From Desulfobacula toluolica Tol2 (GTDB taxonomy: Bacteria; Desulfobacterota; Desulfobacteria; Desulfobacterales; Desulfobacteraceae), in contig NC_018645.1 in NCBI RefSeq assembly GCF_000307105.1, positions 283,001 through 347,000 on the forward strand: a stretch of 64,000 nucleotides of DNA, read 5' to 3'. Below the pieces are notes generated by a model, which saw only the letters and a list, made by a program, of their open reading frames with translations, did no database searches and was not told the DNA's origin. The position numbers were made by a program, and so were the translations under genes. This document shows positions 17,530-26,083 of this stretch, piece by piece; positions within the stretch are counted from its first letter, which is position 1; each line of letters opens with the position of its first letter.

Positions 17530-19674
17530 ATGAAAAAAAGTTTGGGAGTGAAAATTATACTGTTGATGGTCATCGCAGGTGTAATTGTCCTGTTTTTTTT
17601 GTTTGATCTGGACCGGTATTTTTCGTTCGTCAACCTGAAAAGTCAATTGGATTTCTTTGAGGGCTATTACCGTCAGCATAAAGCTTTAACCATGGTTATG
17701 TACATGGCAGTCTATGTTCTAATGGCGGCATTGTCTCTTCCGGGTGCTGCCGTTATGACCCTTGCAGGAGGTGCTTTATTCGGTCTGGTTTACGGAACTG
17801 TTCTGGTCTCTTTTGCCAGCACCACAGGTGCAACCCTGGCATTTTTATTTTCCAGGTATATGTTCAAAGACTGGGTTCAGCGTAAATTTTCATCAAACCT
17901 TGATGCCATTAACAAGGGGATGGAAAAAGAGGGTGGATTTTACCTGTTTGCCTTAAGGCTTGTGCCGGTGTTTCCTTTTTTTGTGATCAACCTGGTCATG
18001 GGATTAACGGCTCTTCGCACCAGTGTGTTTTATATTGTGTCCCAGGTGGGAATGCTGGCAGGAACCATTGTCTATGTGAATGCCGGAACCCATTTGGCAA
18101 AAATAGAATCAGCTGGTGGAATTTTATCGTTAAAACTTATTTTTTCCTTTGTTTTGTTGGGTATTTTTCCGATTATTGCCAGACGCTTTATATCGGCAGT
18201 TAGGCAGAGGAAAGTTTTTTCAAAATTTATGAAGCCAAAAAAATATGAGTATAACCTGGTTGTCATAGGTGCAGGCTCTGCCGGGCTTGTGGCCTCCTAT
18301 ATCGCAGCAGCCGTCAAAGCAAAGGTAGCCTTGATTGAGGCTCATCAAATGGGGGGGGATTGTCTCAATACCGGGTGTGTTCCCAGCAAGGCTTTGCTTG
18401 CCGGTGCTAAATTTCTTTCCCGTGTCAAAAGAGCAGAAGAGTACGGGTTTGACAAGGCCTCGGTAGAGTTTGATTTTGCAAGGGTCATGGAGCGGGTTCA
18501 ATCTGTTATTAAAAAAGTGGAACCTCATGATTCGGTTGAGCGGTATACCGGGCTGGGTGTGGATTGTATTCATGGTAAAGCAAAAATCATATCCCCGTTT
18601 GAAGTTTGTGTGAATGATAAAATATTCACCACAAAAAATATTATTATCGCAACCGGTGCAACCCCTATGGTGCCTGACCTGCCGGGCCTGGAAAAGATAA
18701 ACTATCTGACTTCGGATACAATCTGGGATATCAGGACCCTGCCGAAAAAACTGCTGGTGCTGGGTGCCGGACCTATTGGGTGTGAGCTGGCCCAGGGTTT
18801 TTCAAGACTGGGATCAAATGTGACACTTGTACAGAGAAGCGGCCGGATAATGAAAAAGGAAGACCCGGACGCGGCTCAGATTATTTTGGACCGGTTTCAG
18901 GCAGAGGGTATAACACTTTTTTTGAATCATTCAGCCAGAGCTATTGATGTTTTGGGGGAGGAGAAAAAACTTGTCTGTGACCATGATGGAAAAGAGGTAA
19001 AAATACCATTTGACGAAATATTGATCGCTCTTGGAAGGGTTCCTGATGTTAAGGGGGTTGGCCTTGAAGAGCTGGGGATTGAGTTGAAAGGCAATCAATC
19101 AATTAAAACCAATGAATTTTTGCAGACCAATTTTCCCAATATCTATTGCTGTGGAGATGTTCATGGTCGGTATCAGTTTACCCACACAGCAGCTCATGAA
19201 TCATGGTATGCTTCTGTGAACGCACTGTTTGGCGGATTTAAAAAATTCAGAGTGGATTACAGTATCATCCCCTGGGCTACTTTCACTGATCCTGAAGTGG
19301 CAAGGGTGGGAATAAATGAGACAGATGCAAACCTTGCCGGCATTGATTATGAAATGGCCAGATATGGACTTGCTGATCTTGACCGGGCCATTGCAGATTC
19401 TGAAGACCATGGTTTTGTAAAGGTTTTGACCGTGCCGGGAAAGGACAGAATATTGGGGGTCACCATTGTGGGGCATCATGCAGCAGATGTGATTTCCGAG
19501 TTTGTATTGGCAATGAAGCATGGAATAGGATTGAATAAAATTCTTGGGACCATCCATATTTATCCTACCATGGCAGAAGCCAACAAGTATGCAGCAGGTT
19601 TATGGAAGAAAACCCATGCACCTAAAAAATTACTTGCATGGGTCGCAAAATACCACGCCTGGGTGCGCAAGTAA
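17530..19674 (+). CDS. TVP38/DedA-like membrane domain fused to disulfide oxidoreductase
   Basis: A 714-residue fusion. Residues 1-225 are a TVP38/TMEM64 (SNARE-associated) membrane domain with LPGAAVMTLAGGALFG and LRLVPVFPFFVINLVMG. Residues 240-714 are a class I flavin disulfide reductase like mercuric reductase or dihydrolipoamide dehydrogenase: FAD motif VVIGAGSAGLVAS, redox pair C278/C283 in GGDCLNTGCVPSKALL, NAD(P) motif VLGAGPIGCELAQ, and C-terminal IHIYPTMAEANKYAAG with the proton-transfer histidine absent from the usual HxHPT position (IHIYPT instead). No N-terminal metal-binding domain and no C-terminal vicinal cysteines, so mercury reduction is unlikely. Likely a membrane-tethered reductase; substrate unknown. 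Confidence 0.9.
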   Translation: MKKSLGVKIILLMVIAGVIVLFFLFDLDRYFSFVNLKSQLDFFEGYYRQHKALTMVMYMAVYVLMAALSLPGAAVMTLAGGALFGLVYGTVLVSFASTTGATLAFLFSRYMFKDWVQRKFSSNLDAINKGMEKEGGFYLFALRLVPVFPFFVINLVMGLTALRTSVFYIVSQVGMLAGTIVYVNAGTHLAKIESAGGILSLKLIFSFVLLGIFPIIARRFISAVRQRKVFSKFMKPKKYEYNLVVIGAGSAGLVASYIAAAVKAKVALIEAHQMGGDCLNTGCVPSKALLAGAKFLSRVKRAEEYGFDKASVEFDFARVMERVQSVIKKVEPHDSVERYTGLGVDCIHGKAKIISPFEVCVNDKIFTTKNIIIATGATPMVPDLPGLEKINYLTSDTIWDIRTLPKKLLVLGAGPIGCELAQGFSRLGSNVTLVQRSGRIMKKEDPDAAQIILDRFQAEGITLFLNHSARAIDVLGEEKKLVCDHDGKEVKIPFDEILIALGRVPDVKGVGLEELGIELKGNQSIKTNEFLQTNFPNIYCCGDVHGRYQFTHTAAHESWYASVNALFGGFKKFRVDYSIIPWATFTDPEVARVGINETDANLAGIDYEMARYGLADLDRAIADSEDHGFVKVLTVPGKDRILGVTIVGHHAADVISEFVLAMKHGIGLNKILGTIHIYPTMAEANKYAAGLWKKTHAPKKLLAWVAKYHAWVRK

Positions 19675-19735
19675 GGTGTGGGTTGTTAAGTTAAGGTTAA
19701 GTTAAATTAATTTTTTAAAAGGAGGAAAATTTAAG

Positions 19736-19927
19736 ATGAAAGTAACCATTACAAAACAGTGCATGGGTGACAGAAACTGTAACGATCTTTGTCCTGAAGT
19801 TTTTGAATATGATGAAGATCAATTAAAATCTACGATTAAAATAGATGATATTCCAAAACATCTTGAAGAGATCGTTCGCCGTGCAGCAGATGAATGCGGT
19901 GCAGATGCCATTATTATTGAAGAATAA
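19736..19927 (+). CDS. Ferredoxin with Asp in the cluster motif
   Basis: A 63-residue single-cluster ferredoxin. Ligands read C9, D12, C15, C19 (CMGDRNCNDLCP) and distal C54; the second cysteine is replaced by Asp exactly as in Pyrococcus furiosus ferredoxin, which can hold a [3Fe-4S] or [4Fe-4S] cluster. An AAAGGAGG-type site (about 19719-19726) precedes the ATG. It lies between the disulfide reductase fusion and rubrerythrin, and is likely an electron donor to one of them. Confidence 0.88.
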   Translation: MKVTITKQCMGDRNCNDLCPEVFEYDEDQLKSTIKIDDIPKHLEEIVRRAADECGADAIIIEE

Positions 19928-19941
19928 AAAAGAAGGTGCCC

Positions 19942-20517
19942 ATGGTTAAATTCAGGGAAAGTCAGACAGCAATTAATCTTCATACCTCTTTTGCAGCAGA
20001 GACCCAGGCAAGAACACGGTATGATTTTTTTGCAAACAAAGCCCGGGATGAAGGGTATATCCAGATAGCAAAGATATTTGATGAAACAGCGAATCAGGAA
20101 TTTGAACATGCCCTGCGGTTTTTTAAATTTTTTAACGGGGGTGAGCTTGAGATCAAATGGACCTTTCCCACCGGTGTTATCAAGGATACATATGCCAATC
20201 TTCTTTCAGCGGCAGCATTGGAAAAGTATGTCAGTGAGGATATGTATGCCAAATTTGCTAAAATTGCTGAAGATGAAGGCTTTGAAAGGGCAAAAGATAC
20301 GTTTGTTAATATTATTGTTGCTGAAAAGCATCATGAAAAGCTCTACCTTGAACTGGCCGGGAATATTGCAACGGACAGGGTGATTAAAAAAGACGACGAA
20401 AGAGTCTGGCGTTGCCTGAGCTGTGGATATATTCACACTGGAAAAGCAGCACCCAGAAAATGCCCTGCCTGTGTAAAACCGGCAGGCTTTTTTGAGTTGC
20501 TGTGTGAAAACTGGTAA
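19942..20517 (+). CDS. rbr: Rubrerythrin
   Basis: A 191-residue rubrerythrin, which reduces hydrogen peroxide to water in anaerobes. The di-iron four-helix bundle spans about residues 5-145 (AAETQARTRYDFFA, ANQEFEHALRFF, AEDEGFERA, AEKHHEKLYL), and a C-terminal rubredoxin-type domain carries WRCLSCGY and CPAC. ATG 19942 has GAAGG five bases before it; an in-frame GTG at 19936 is less likely. It starts 14 bp after the ferredoxin stop, so both are co-transcribed, and a strong terminator follows. Confidence 0.95.
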   Translation: MVKFRESQTAINLHTSFAAETQARTRYDFFANKARDEGYIQIAKIFDETANQEFEHALRFFKFFNGGELEIKWTFPTGVIKDTYANLLSAAALEKYVSEDMYAKFAKIAEDEGFERAKDTFVNIIVAEKHHEKLYLELAGNIATDRVIKKDDERVWRCLSCGYIHTGKAAPRKCPACVKPAGFFELLCENW

Positions 20518-20535
20518 ACTGCTAAGCTGTAACCA

Positions 20536-20583
20536 ACACACTTGGTGATACGTTTTTGTATCACCAAGTGTGTCTCATTTTTT
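20536..20583 (+). terminator. Strong intrinsic terminator after rubrerythrin
   Basis: A perfect 16-bp stem (ACACACTTGGTGATAC and its complement) with a 6-base loop, followed by TCATTTTTT. It closes the redox cluster. Confidence 0.92.
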
Positions 20584-20725
20584 GTGCCAATTATTTTATA
20601 TCTTTGATTTCCTATTCTCGCCAATGGTTATAATTCCTGTGTTTAAAGCCGTCTTATGATTCTGTCGTGTGCAGGCACGAAATTTGCTATTAACTATATT
20701 ATGTTGTTGTAGTATGTCGAATTGG

Positions 20726-20751
20726 TTTTATAAAAGTGATTTTATAAAAGT
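20726..20751. promoter_or_regulatory. Tandem palindromic boxes
   Basis: The 12-mer TTTTATAAAAGT occurs twice (20726-20737 and 20740-20751), 14 bp apart, each with a palindromic core TTTTATAAAA, about 50-70 bp before the next start codon. Possible operator pair. Confidence 0.35.
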
Positions 20752-20796
20752 AGTCCTGAAACAGTGGATTAACTAAAACACTAATTGGAGGCGACG

Positions 20797-21150
20797 ATGA
20801 GTCTTAATGATATAAAAAAAAATTATGATCTGATCAATTCCGTAGACTGGGACATGACACCGGAAGAGGCCATTGCGCTTCATCTTGAGTGGGGGCCGTT
20901 AAGATCACAGGCCTATTATAATTCACGGGACAATAGTAATGAAACCGTCTATTTCGTCATTAATACATGGAAAAAAATACCGATTTTAACCTTGGTCAGA
21001 CGGCGGGGGTTTGATTCCGAAGAACTGGGAACTTTCAAGCTGCCCCAAAATCTTGAAAAAGAATTTATGAATGGAATCGGCAAGTATAAGGGGGTATATG
21101 CGGTTGATGGAAATGTAAGGGATTGGCTCAAAAAGGAGCTTGACGTTTAA
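20797..21150 (+). CDS. Conserved hypothetical protein (DVU0772-like)
   Basis: A 117-residue soluble protein beginning MSLNDIKKNYDLINSVDWDMTPEEAI. The VDWDMTPEEA phrase and the YFVINTWKKIPILTLVRR and KGVYAVDGNVRDWLKKEL parts resemble a family I associate with Desulfovibrio DVU0772, restricted mostly to sulfate reducers; this recognition is tentative. ATG 20797 has GGAGG six bases upstream; a TTG at 20785 is less likely. Single gene ending in a shared terminator. Function unknown. Confidence 0.75.
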   Translation: MSLNDIKKNYDLINSVDWDMTPEEAIALHLEWGPLRSQAYYNSRDNSNETVYFVINTWKKIPILTLVRRRGFDSEELGTFKLPQNLEKEFMNGIGKYKGVYAVDGNVRDWLKKELDV

Positions 21151-21189
21151 GCAGTTATTATAATACTTGTCTTGGAGTTTTTAATTGCA

Positions 21190-21244
21190 AAAAAAGTTCG
21201 GGACAAAAACACCATATAAGATGTGTTTTTGTCCCGAATGATTT
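21190..21244. terminator. Bidirectional terminator between convergent genes
   Basis: TTCGGGACAAAAACAC (21197-21212) pairs perfectly with GTGTTTTTGTCCCGAA (21223-21238), flanked by A7 on the left and TGATTTT on the right, so it can stop both the hypothetical gene and convergent proC. Confidence 0.88.
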
Positions 21245-22102
21245 TCAGCAGTCTTTTTTATTGTTTTTTATAAATTCTTTTACCATCATATCTCCCAGCT
21301 CTTTTGACCTTTTTGCAGCAGCTTCCACAGCATTGATCATGGTGGTTCTAAGCCCTCCCTGCTCCAGGGTGTGTATGCCCACAACGGCTGTGCCGCCGGG
21401 AGATAAAACCCTGTCTTTGAGTTGCCCCGGGTGTTCTTTGGATTCAAGCAGGAGCTTTGCAGCCCCAAGCACTGTCTGAGTCGATAAGAACAGGGAATCT
21501 TTTCTTGATAATCCCATTTTGACACCAGCGTCTGCCATGGCATCAACAATTGTAAAAATATAGGCAGGGCCGCTGCCGCTTAATCCTGTAAAAGCATCCA
21601 TGAGGATGTTTTCCTGGATAAAGACGGTTTTTCCGACAGAATCAAAAATAGCCCGTGCAAGTGCTATGTCTTCTTTTGTGGCGTATTCACCGGCGGCAAT
21701 TGCAGTGGCGCTCTCTTTGACAAAGGCGCAGATATTGGGCATGACCCGGATCAGCCGAAGTTCCTTTTTAAGCCCTGATGCAATGGCGGCCAATGGAACA
21801 CCGGCGGCAATGGAAATGATCAGTTTTGATGTGTCAAGAGCGGATGCGGTCTCTTTTAAGACCAATCCTAAAATCTGAGGTTTTGTGGCATAGACGATGA
21901 TTTCAGACTTTTTTACCACTTCAATATTGTCCGTGGTTGTTACGACCTTGTATTTTGTTTGGAGTTCTTTTAAACGGTCTTCTGCAACGTCTGAACATAT
22001 AATATTTTCAGGTTTTGCTGCCTTGGAAAGAACTAAGCCGCTGATTAATGCTTCGCCCATATTCCCGCTTCCGATAAATCCTATTTTTTTTTCCTGCAGC
22101 AT
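21245..22102 (-). CDS. proC: Pyrroline-5-carboxylate reductase
   Basis: A 285-residue enzyme reducing 1-pyrroline-5-carboxylate to proline with NAD(P)H. N-terminal Rossmann motif IGFIGSGNMGEALISG, VYATKPQ, MPNICAFVKESATAIAAG (family usually RxMPNxPxxxGxGxTA) and the C-terminal GLSGSGPAYIFTIVDAMADAGVKMGL and LKDRVLSPGGTAVVGI are diagnostic. AAGGAG lies ten bases before the ATG. Monocistronic. Confidence 0.96.
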   Translation of the reverse strand: MLQEKKIGFIGSGNMGEALISGLVLSKAAKPENIICSDVAEDRLKELQTKYKVVTTTDNIEVVKKSEIIVYATKPQILGLVLKETASALDTSKLIISIAAGVPLAAIASGLKKELRLIRVMPNICAFVKESATAIAAGEYATKEDIALARAIFDSVGKTVFIQENILMDAFTGLSGSGPAYIFTIVDAMADAGVKMGLSRKDSLFLSTQTVLGAAKLLLESKEHPGQLKDRVLSPGGTAVVGIHTLEQGGLRTTMINAVEAAAKRSKELGDMMVKEFIKNNKKDC

Positions 22103-22440
22103 AATGACTGTACTCCTTCATATGATTGATTAAAAATGAAACTTTTATAATAAGATGTTAAAAACAATATAGTCAAGATAAATTGTGTTGATTTTCAATT
22201 CGCAATGCAATTGGAAAAGTTAAATTTTTTTGCCATTTAAGAATTGAATCGTGAATGTGTGTGTTAAAGAATGATTTGTGTAGGAATGATAATTTGCCGT
22301 TAAAATTTTTATATCAGCTTATAATGCTTTTAATTTAAAGATAAGATGTTTTTTGAAAAGCATTGACTCCAAATTAATTTGTTGGCATAATAGTTTAAAT
22401 TACTTTGGATACAATCTAAATAATAGGGAGATTTTCTTTT
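22103..22440. other. Divergent intergenic region proC / KamA-like gene
   Basis: A 338-bp AT-rich region without a gene. It holds the promoter of the KamA-like gene listed separately; elsewhere I see nothing that can be named. Confidence 0.5.
22363..22391 (+). promoter_or_regulatory. Sigma-70 promoter of the KamA-like gene
   Basis: TTGACT at 22363-22368, a 17-base spacer and CATAAT at 22386-22391, about 50 bp before the start codon. Spacing and elements are near consensus. Confidence 0.7.
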
Positions 22441-23742
22441 ATGCAATATAGGCCCTATACACTCAAGAATTATCAAAAGATTTCAAAATTGAAATCTTTG
22501 CCTGAAACGGCTTCATTTGATATGAATGTCGTTGGCAGGGTTTTGCCCTTTAAAACGAATAATTATGTGGTTGATGAACTCATTGATTGGGATAACTATG
22601 ACAAGGACCCATTGTTTGCCATTAATTTTCCTCAAAAAAGGCTGCTGGAGCCGGAACATTTCGAACTTGTCTCAGGATTGTTAGAATCCGGTGCAGACAC
22701 GGGTACAATTGATAGGACAGTCGATGAAATCCGGCAGGGACTTAATCCCCACCCGGCAGGTCAGCTTGATTTTAACGTCCCGGTGCTTGCCGGAAATAAA
22801 GTCAGTGGAATCCAGCACAAATACAAGGAAACCATGCTTGTGTTTCCGGCCCAGGGTCAGACATGTCATGCTTATTGTACCTTTTGTTTCAGGTGGCCAC
22901 AGTTTACCGGAATGAGTGGGCATAAAATAGCATTGAAACAGTCGGACATTTTTATTGAATACCTGAAACATCATCCTGAAATCACGGATGTCCTTTTCAC
23001 CGGCGGTGACCCCATGACTATGAGTGCAGGCAGGCTGGAGGTTTATATTAATGCTTTGCTTGAATCAGGGCCTTCCAATCTCAGAACAATCCGGATCGGG
23101 ACCAAATCGCTTTCTTACTGGCCTTACCGGTATCTGACGGATAATGATTCTGAAAAAATACTGGAACTTTTCAGAAAAATTACTGATTCCGGTCTTCATC
23201 TTTCCATAATGGCGCATATTAATCATTACAGGGAGATGTCCACCGATGCTTTTCGTGAGGCGGTAAAACGCATCCAACAGACAGGTGCCGTTATAAGATC
23301 CCAGTCGCCGGTTCTAAAAAATGTAAATGACTCATCTGATATCTGGGAAAAAATGTGGATTGATCAGGTGAATCTTGGAATCATCCCCTATTATATGTTT
23401 ATTCCCAGGGATACCGGATCTCACATATTTTTTTCCATCCCTTTGATCAAGGCATATGACATTTTCAGAAAGGCGTTCAGTCGTGTGAGCGGTCTTGCAA
23501 GAACTGTAAGGGGGCCTAGTATGTCAGCACTTCCCGGAAAGATTAAAATCGATGGCATACCTGATATTAACGGTAAAAAGTACATTGCAATGTCTTTGAT
23601 ACAGGGCAGGTCTCCTGACTGGGTGAAAAAACCGTTTTTTGCTGAATATGATGAAAATGCCTGCTGGATTAATGAATTAAAACCGGCTTTTGGAGAAACA
23701 TCTTTCTTTTTTGAGCGTGATGAATTCAAATCAGTTGATTAG
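22441..23742 (+). CDS. KamA-family radical SAM protein
   Basis: A 433-residue radical SAM protein of the lysine 2,3-aminomutase family. The cluster cysteines are C142, C146 and C149 (CHAYCTFCFRW), close to the KamA CxxYCxxCFRR motif, and the SAM-binding DVLFTGGDPM follows. In LAM, PLP is held by a lysine in a glycine-rich PGGGGK segment; here the corresponding stretch is GPSMSALPGKIKIDG, so a lysine is present but the motif is shortened. It may therefore act on a different amino acid or reaction. No acetyltransferase (beta-lysine pathway) gene is next to it. Confidence 0.85.
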   Translation: MQYRPYTLKNYQKISKLKSLPETASFDMNVVGRVLPFKTNNYVVDELIDWDNYDKDPLFAINFPQKRLLEPEHFELVSGLLESGADTGTIDRTVDEIRQGLNPHPAGQLDFNVPVLAGNKVSGIQHKYKETMLVFPAQGQTCHAYCTFCFRWPQFTGMSGHKIALKQSDIFIEYLKHHPEITDVLFTGGDPMTMSAGRLEVYINALLESGPSNLRTIRIGTKSLSYWPYRYLTDNDSEKILELFRKITDSGLHLSIMAHINHYREMSTDAFREAVKRIQQTGAVIRSQSPVLKNVNDSSDIWEKMWIDQVNLGIIPYYMFIPRDTGSHIFFSIPLIKAYDIFRKAFSRVSGLARTVRGPSMSALPGKIKIDGIPDINGKKYIAMSLIQGRSPDWVKKPFFAEYDENACWINELKPAFGETSFFFERDEFKSVD

Positions 23743-23894
23743 GGTGATTTGAATAACTGCCTGCAGAAGTTTGTATGAGGAATCATCATCCTCAATGATT
23801 GCATTAAGCTGAGCTGATCTCCTTGAAGTATAAAAAGTTGTTGCTTTTAAGATGATTATCAATCAAATAAGAGAAAAAGTGTCAATTTAAAAGG

Positions 23895-24407
23895 ATGGAA
23901 AAAAATAAGGATATAAAATTGGATCAGCTTAAAAATATACGTTGCAGGGAACTTCTGGTTTTATTAAGAAAAATTACACAGGCAATTGACATGCATTCAA
24001 AACGCCTGGACAAAAATTTTGGTTTGACTGGTCCTCAGCTGATCATTCTTCAAGAATTGTTAAACGGAGAAATGGCTGTTTCCGAACTGGCACGAAAGGT
24101 CAGTTTGAGTCAGGGAACCGTAACCGATATCATACACAGACTGGAAAAAAAGTCTTTGATCATCAAAAGGCGCAGTGATCTGGATAAACGTTGTGTTATG
24201 ATTACGCTCTCTGAAAAATGTCGACATATCCTTGATCTTGCACCTCCACCTCTTCAGGAAACATTTGCGGATTCTTTTACACATTTGGAGGAATGGGAAC
24301 AATTGATGATCTTAAGTTCCATGAACAGAATTGTGGACATGATGTCTGCTGAAAAAATCAAATCCTCTTCTATTATTGCCTCTGTTCCTGTAAAGATTTC
24401 TTCATGA
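23895..24407 (+). CDS. MarR-family transcriptional regulator
   Basis: A 170-residue winged-helix regulator. [65 protein letters not shown] covers the HTH and wing typical of MarR (about residues 45-112). The N-terminal 25 residues are longer than in many members. The ribosome site AAAAGG abuts the ATG. A YaiI-like gene follows after about 40 bp. Effector and targets are unknown; it could regulate the adjacent genes or itself. Confidence 0.88.
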   Translation: MEKNKDIKLDQLKNIRCRELLVLLRKITQAIDMHSKRLDKNFGLTGPQLIILQELLNGEMAVSELARKVSLSQGTVTDIIHRLEKKSLIIKRRSDLDKRCVMITLSEKCRHILDLAPPPLQETFADSFTHLEEWEQLMILSSMNRIVDMMSAEKIKSSSIIASVPVKISS

Positions 24408-24450
24408 AAATTTTATGTCAACCCCATTCATTTCAGCTTGGGGTGAATTG

Positions 24451-24912
24451 ATGGGGCATAGAAGGATATGGGTTGATGCAGATGCATGCCCTGTGGTGAT
24501 AAAAAATATTTTGTTTAAAGCCGCCCAGCGGGTTGGAATTTTTTTGACACTTGTTGCAAATCAGCAGATGTATATTCCACGTTCAAAATGGATTACACTG
24601 ATTCAAGTGGTGCCGGGATTTGATGAAGCAGACAATGAAATCGTAAACAGGGTATGCCCTGACGACATTGTAATTACAAGTGATATCCCTTTGGCAGCCA
24701 AGGTATTGGAAAAAAGAGGGCACGCACTTAATCCACGGGGAGAGTTGTATTCCAAGGATACCATTCGTGGAGTTCTTTTGATGAGAGATTTCAAAGAGAC
24801 TCTTCGATCAAGTGGTATTGAAACTGGTGGCCCACCAGCACTCACTCAGAAAAATCGTAACATTTTTGCTGCAAACCTGGATAAACTATTGCTAAAAACA
24901 ATCTGTTCCTGA
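24451..24912 (+). CDS. YaiI/YqxD (DUF188) family protein
   Basis: A 153-residue protein with [17 protein letters not shown] at the N terminus, [42 protein letters not shown] and an [12 protein letters not shown] segment, all hallmarks of the YaiI/YqxD family (PIN-like fold; function unproven). ATG 24451 is chosen to match the family N terminus; the frame also has ATG 24415 without a ribosome site. Likely co-transcribed with the MarR gene. Confidence 0.88.
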   Translation: MGHRRIWVDADACPVVIKNILFKAAQRVGIFLTLVANQQMYIPRSKWITLIQVVPGFDEADNEIVNRVCPDDIVITSDIPLAAKVLEKRGHALNPRGELYSKDTIRGVLLMRDFKETLRSSGIETGGPPALTQKNRNIFAANLDKLLLKTICS

Positions 24913-26006
24913 GCCAAATGGTACATCTTAACCAGCCTGGATGAGTTTATCGCCTGATAAATTTTTTATACTTTTCTTGATAAAAAGTAAACGCCTAAAC
25001 ACCTGGACAAAAGTTCCCTCCTTTATATAACAATGAATTTTCCTGATTGAAAGGCCGTCTTCAAAGCTGGGATCGGAAAAAATTTTAGTATAGGTGCTTA
25101 TTGGTTAATAATTTTTCTGGATATCGACACACCACTAAGCTACAAGATAATATCTTATTGATAAAAAAATAATTGAGGAATTAACTCTTGATGATATTCG
25201 GCTCATCTTGACCGGAACGTCATTAAGTATTTGTAGTCACCAATATCAGCAGTTTTGTCTGTTTTGTATCAATCTGTAATTATTTCAGTCATAAACACTG
25301 CCGTTGTTATATCATGGATTTTGGACGATTGGTACATCATCAAGCATATTTGTATTTATCGACCACCTGTAATTTTTAAACCTAAAATACCAGACTGATA
25401 TAAACAATCTGGGGTATTGACAAAAGAAACAACTCATATCGATCTTATGCAGAATGTTGGACATAATAATGAAATAATACAATATGGGAATATTTCTGGA
25501 TGCTGCATGATACAGCAAAAATATATGAATAATTTTAAGATATTGTATTCTCATCTATTTGCCATATTTGTGGATGATAATTCTTTAAATCCACTTAAAA
25601 AACTTATGACTCACGAGAGATCAAACAGGATACGGAACTGTTTGCCAAACATTGGTTTTTCTATGTTACAAATCCATCAGGCTGGATATCCTGATTCCCT
25701 GTCCTGATATCATTCCCGGTGATATTCCTTGTACCATCAAAGGTTAGCTCTTGCAGTTTTCTACAAATATGTTGTTTTTCATCCCGCCATAAGCCAGGCA
25801 AGGTTTTTTTGTTCTTAATTATCAAATTTAAAATAGAGTCAAAAAGAAATATAACATTTTTGTATGTATATTTGAGTATGAAAAATTCAAATTCGTAATA
25901 AATTTGATAATTAACTGAGAGCTTTTGCTCTTCTTAAATATAAAACATCAAATTTATCGTATGGTTTCAGAATGTTATAAACTATGTCATATTCTTTGAA
26001 CGCTTC
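24913..26006. other. Gene-poor region, possibly decayed coding sequence
   Basis: About 1.1 kb between the YaiI-like gene and the amtB promoter with no gene I can support. Two short frames (25312-25554 minus, 25417-25707 plus) overlap each other and match nothing I recognise. The stretch 25150-25284 translates without stops to a short acidic segment (IIEELTLDDIRLILTG) that looks protein-like and may be a remnant. A long inverted repeat at its right end is listed separately. Confidence 0.5.
25816..25914. repeat. 16-bp perfect inverted repeat upstream of amtB
   Basis: TTAATTATCAAATTTA at 25816-25831 is exactly repeated in inverse at 25899-25914, leaving 67 bases between. It lies about 95-190 bp upstream of the sigma-54 promoter, the usual enhancer range, but does not resemble the NtrC consensus. 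It might also be ends of a lost small element. Confidence 0.6.
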
Positions 26007-26023
26007 CTGGCACAGGGTTTGCT
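26007..26023 (+). promoter_or_regulatory. Sigma-54 promoter of amtB
   Basis: TGGCAC (26008-26013), five bases, TTGCT (26019-26023): a full match to the -24/-12 consensus, about 60 bp before the amtB start. Fits nitrogen-regulated expression of ammonium transporters. Confidence 0.88.
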
Positions 26024-26083
26024 CTATGCAATAAAAGACACAAGCTGAAAAGAAAATATGATTTTAAAGAGAGGATCGTTATC

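Noticed and set aside
17530-19674. Mercuric reductase (merA)
   Set aside because: No heavy-metal-associated N-terminal domain, no C-terminal vicinal cysteines and no mer genes; a membrane domain is fused instead.
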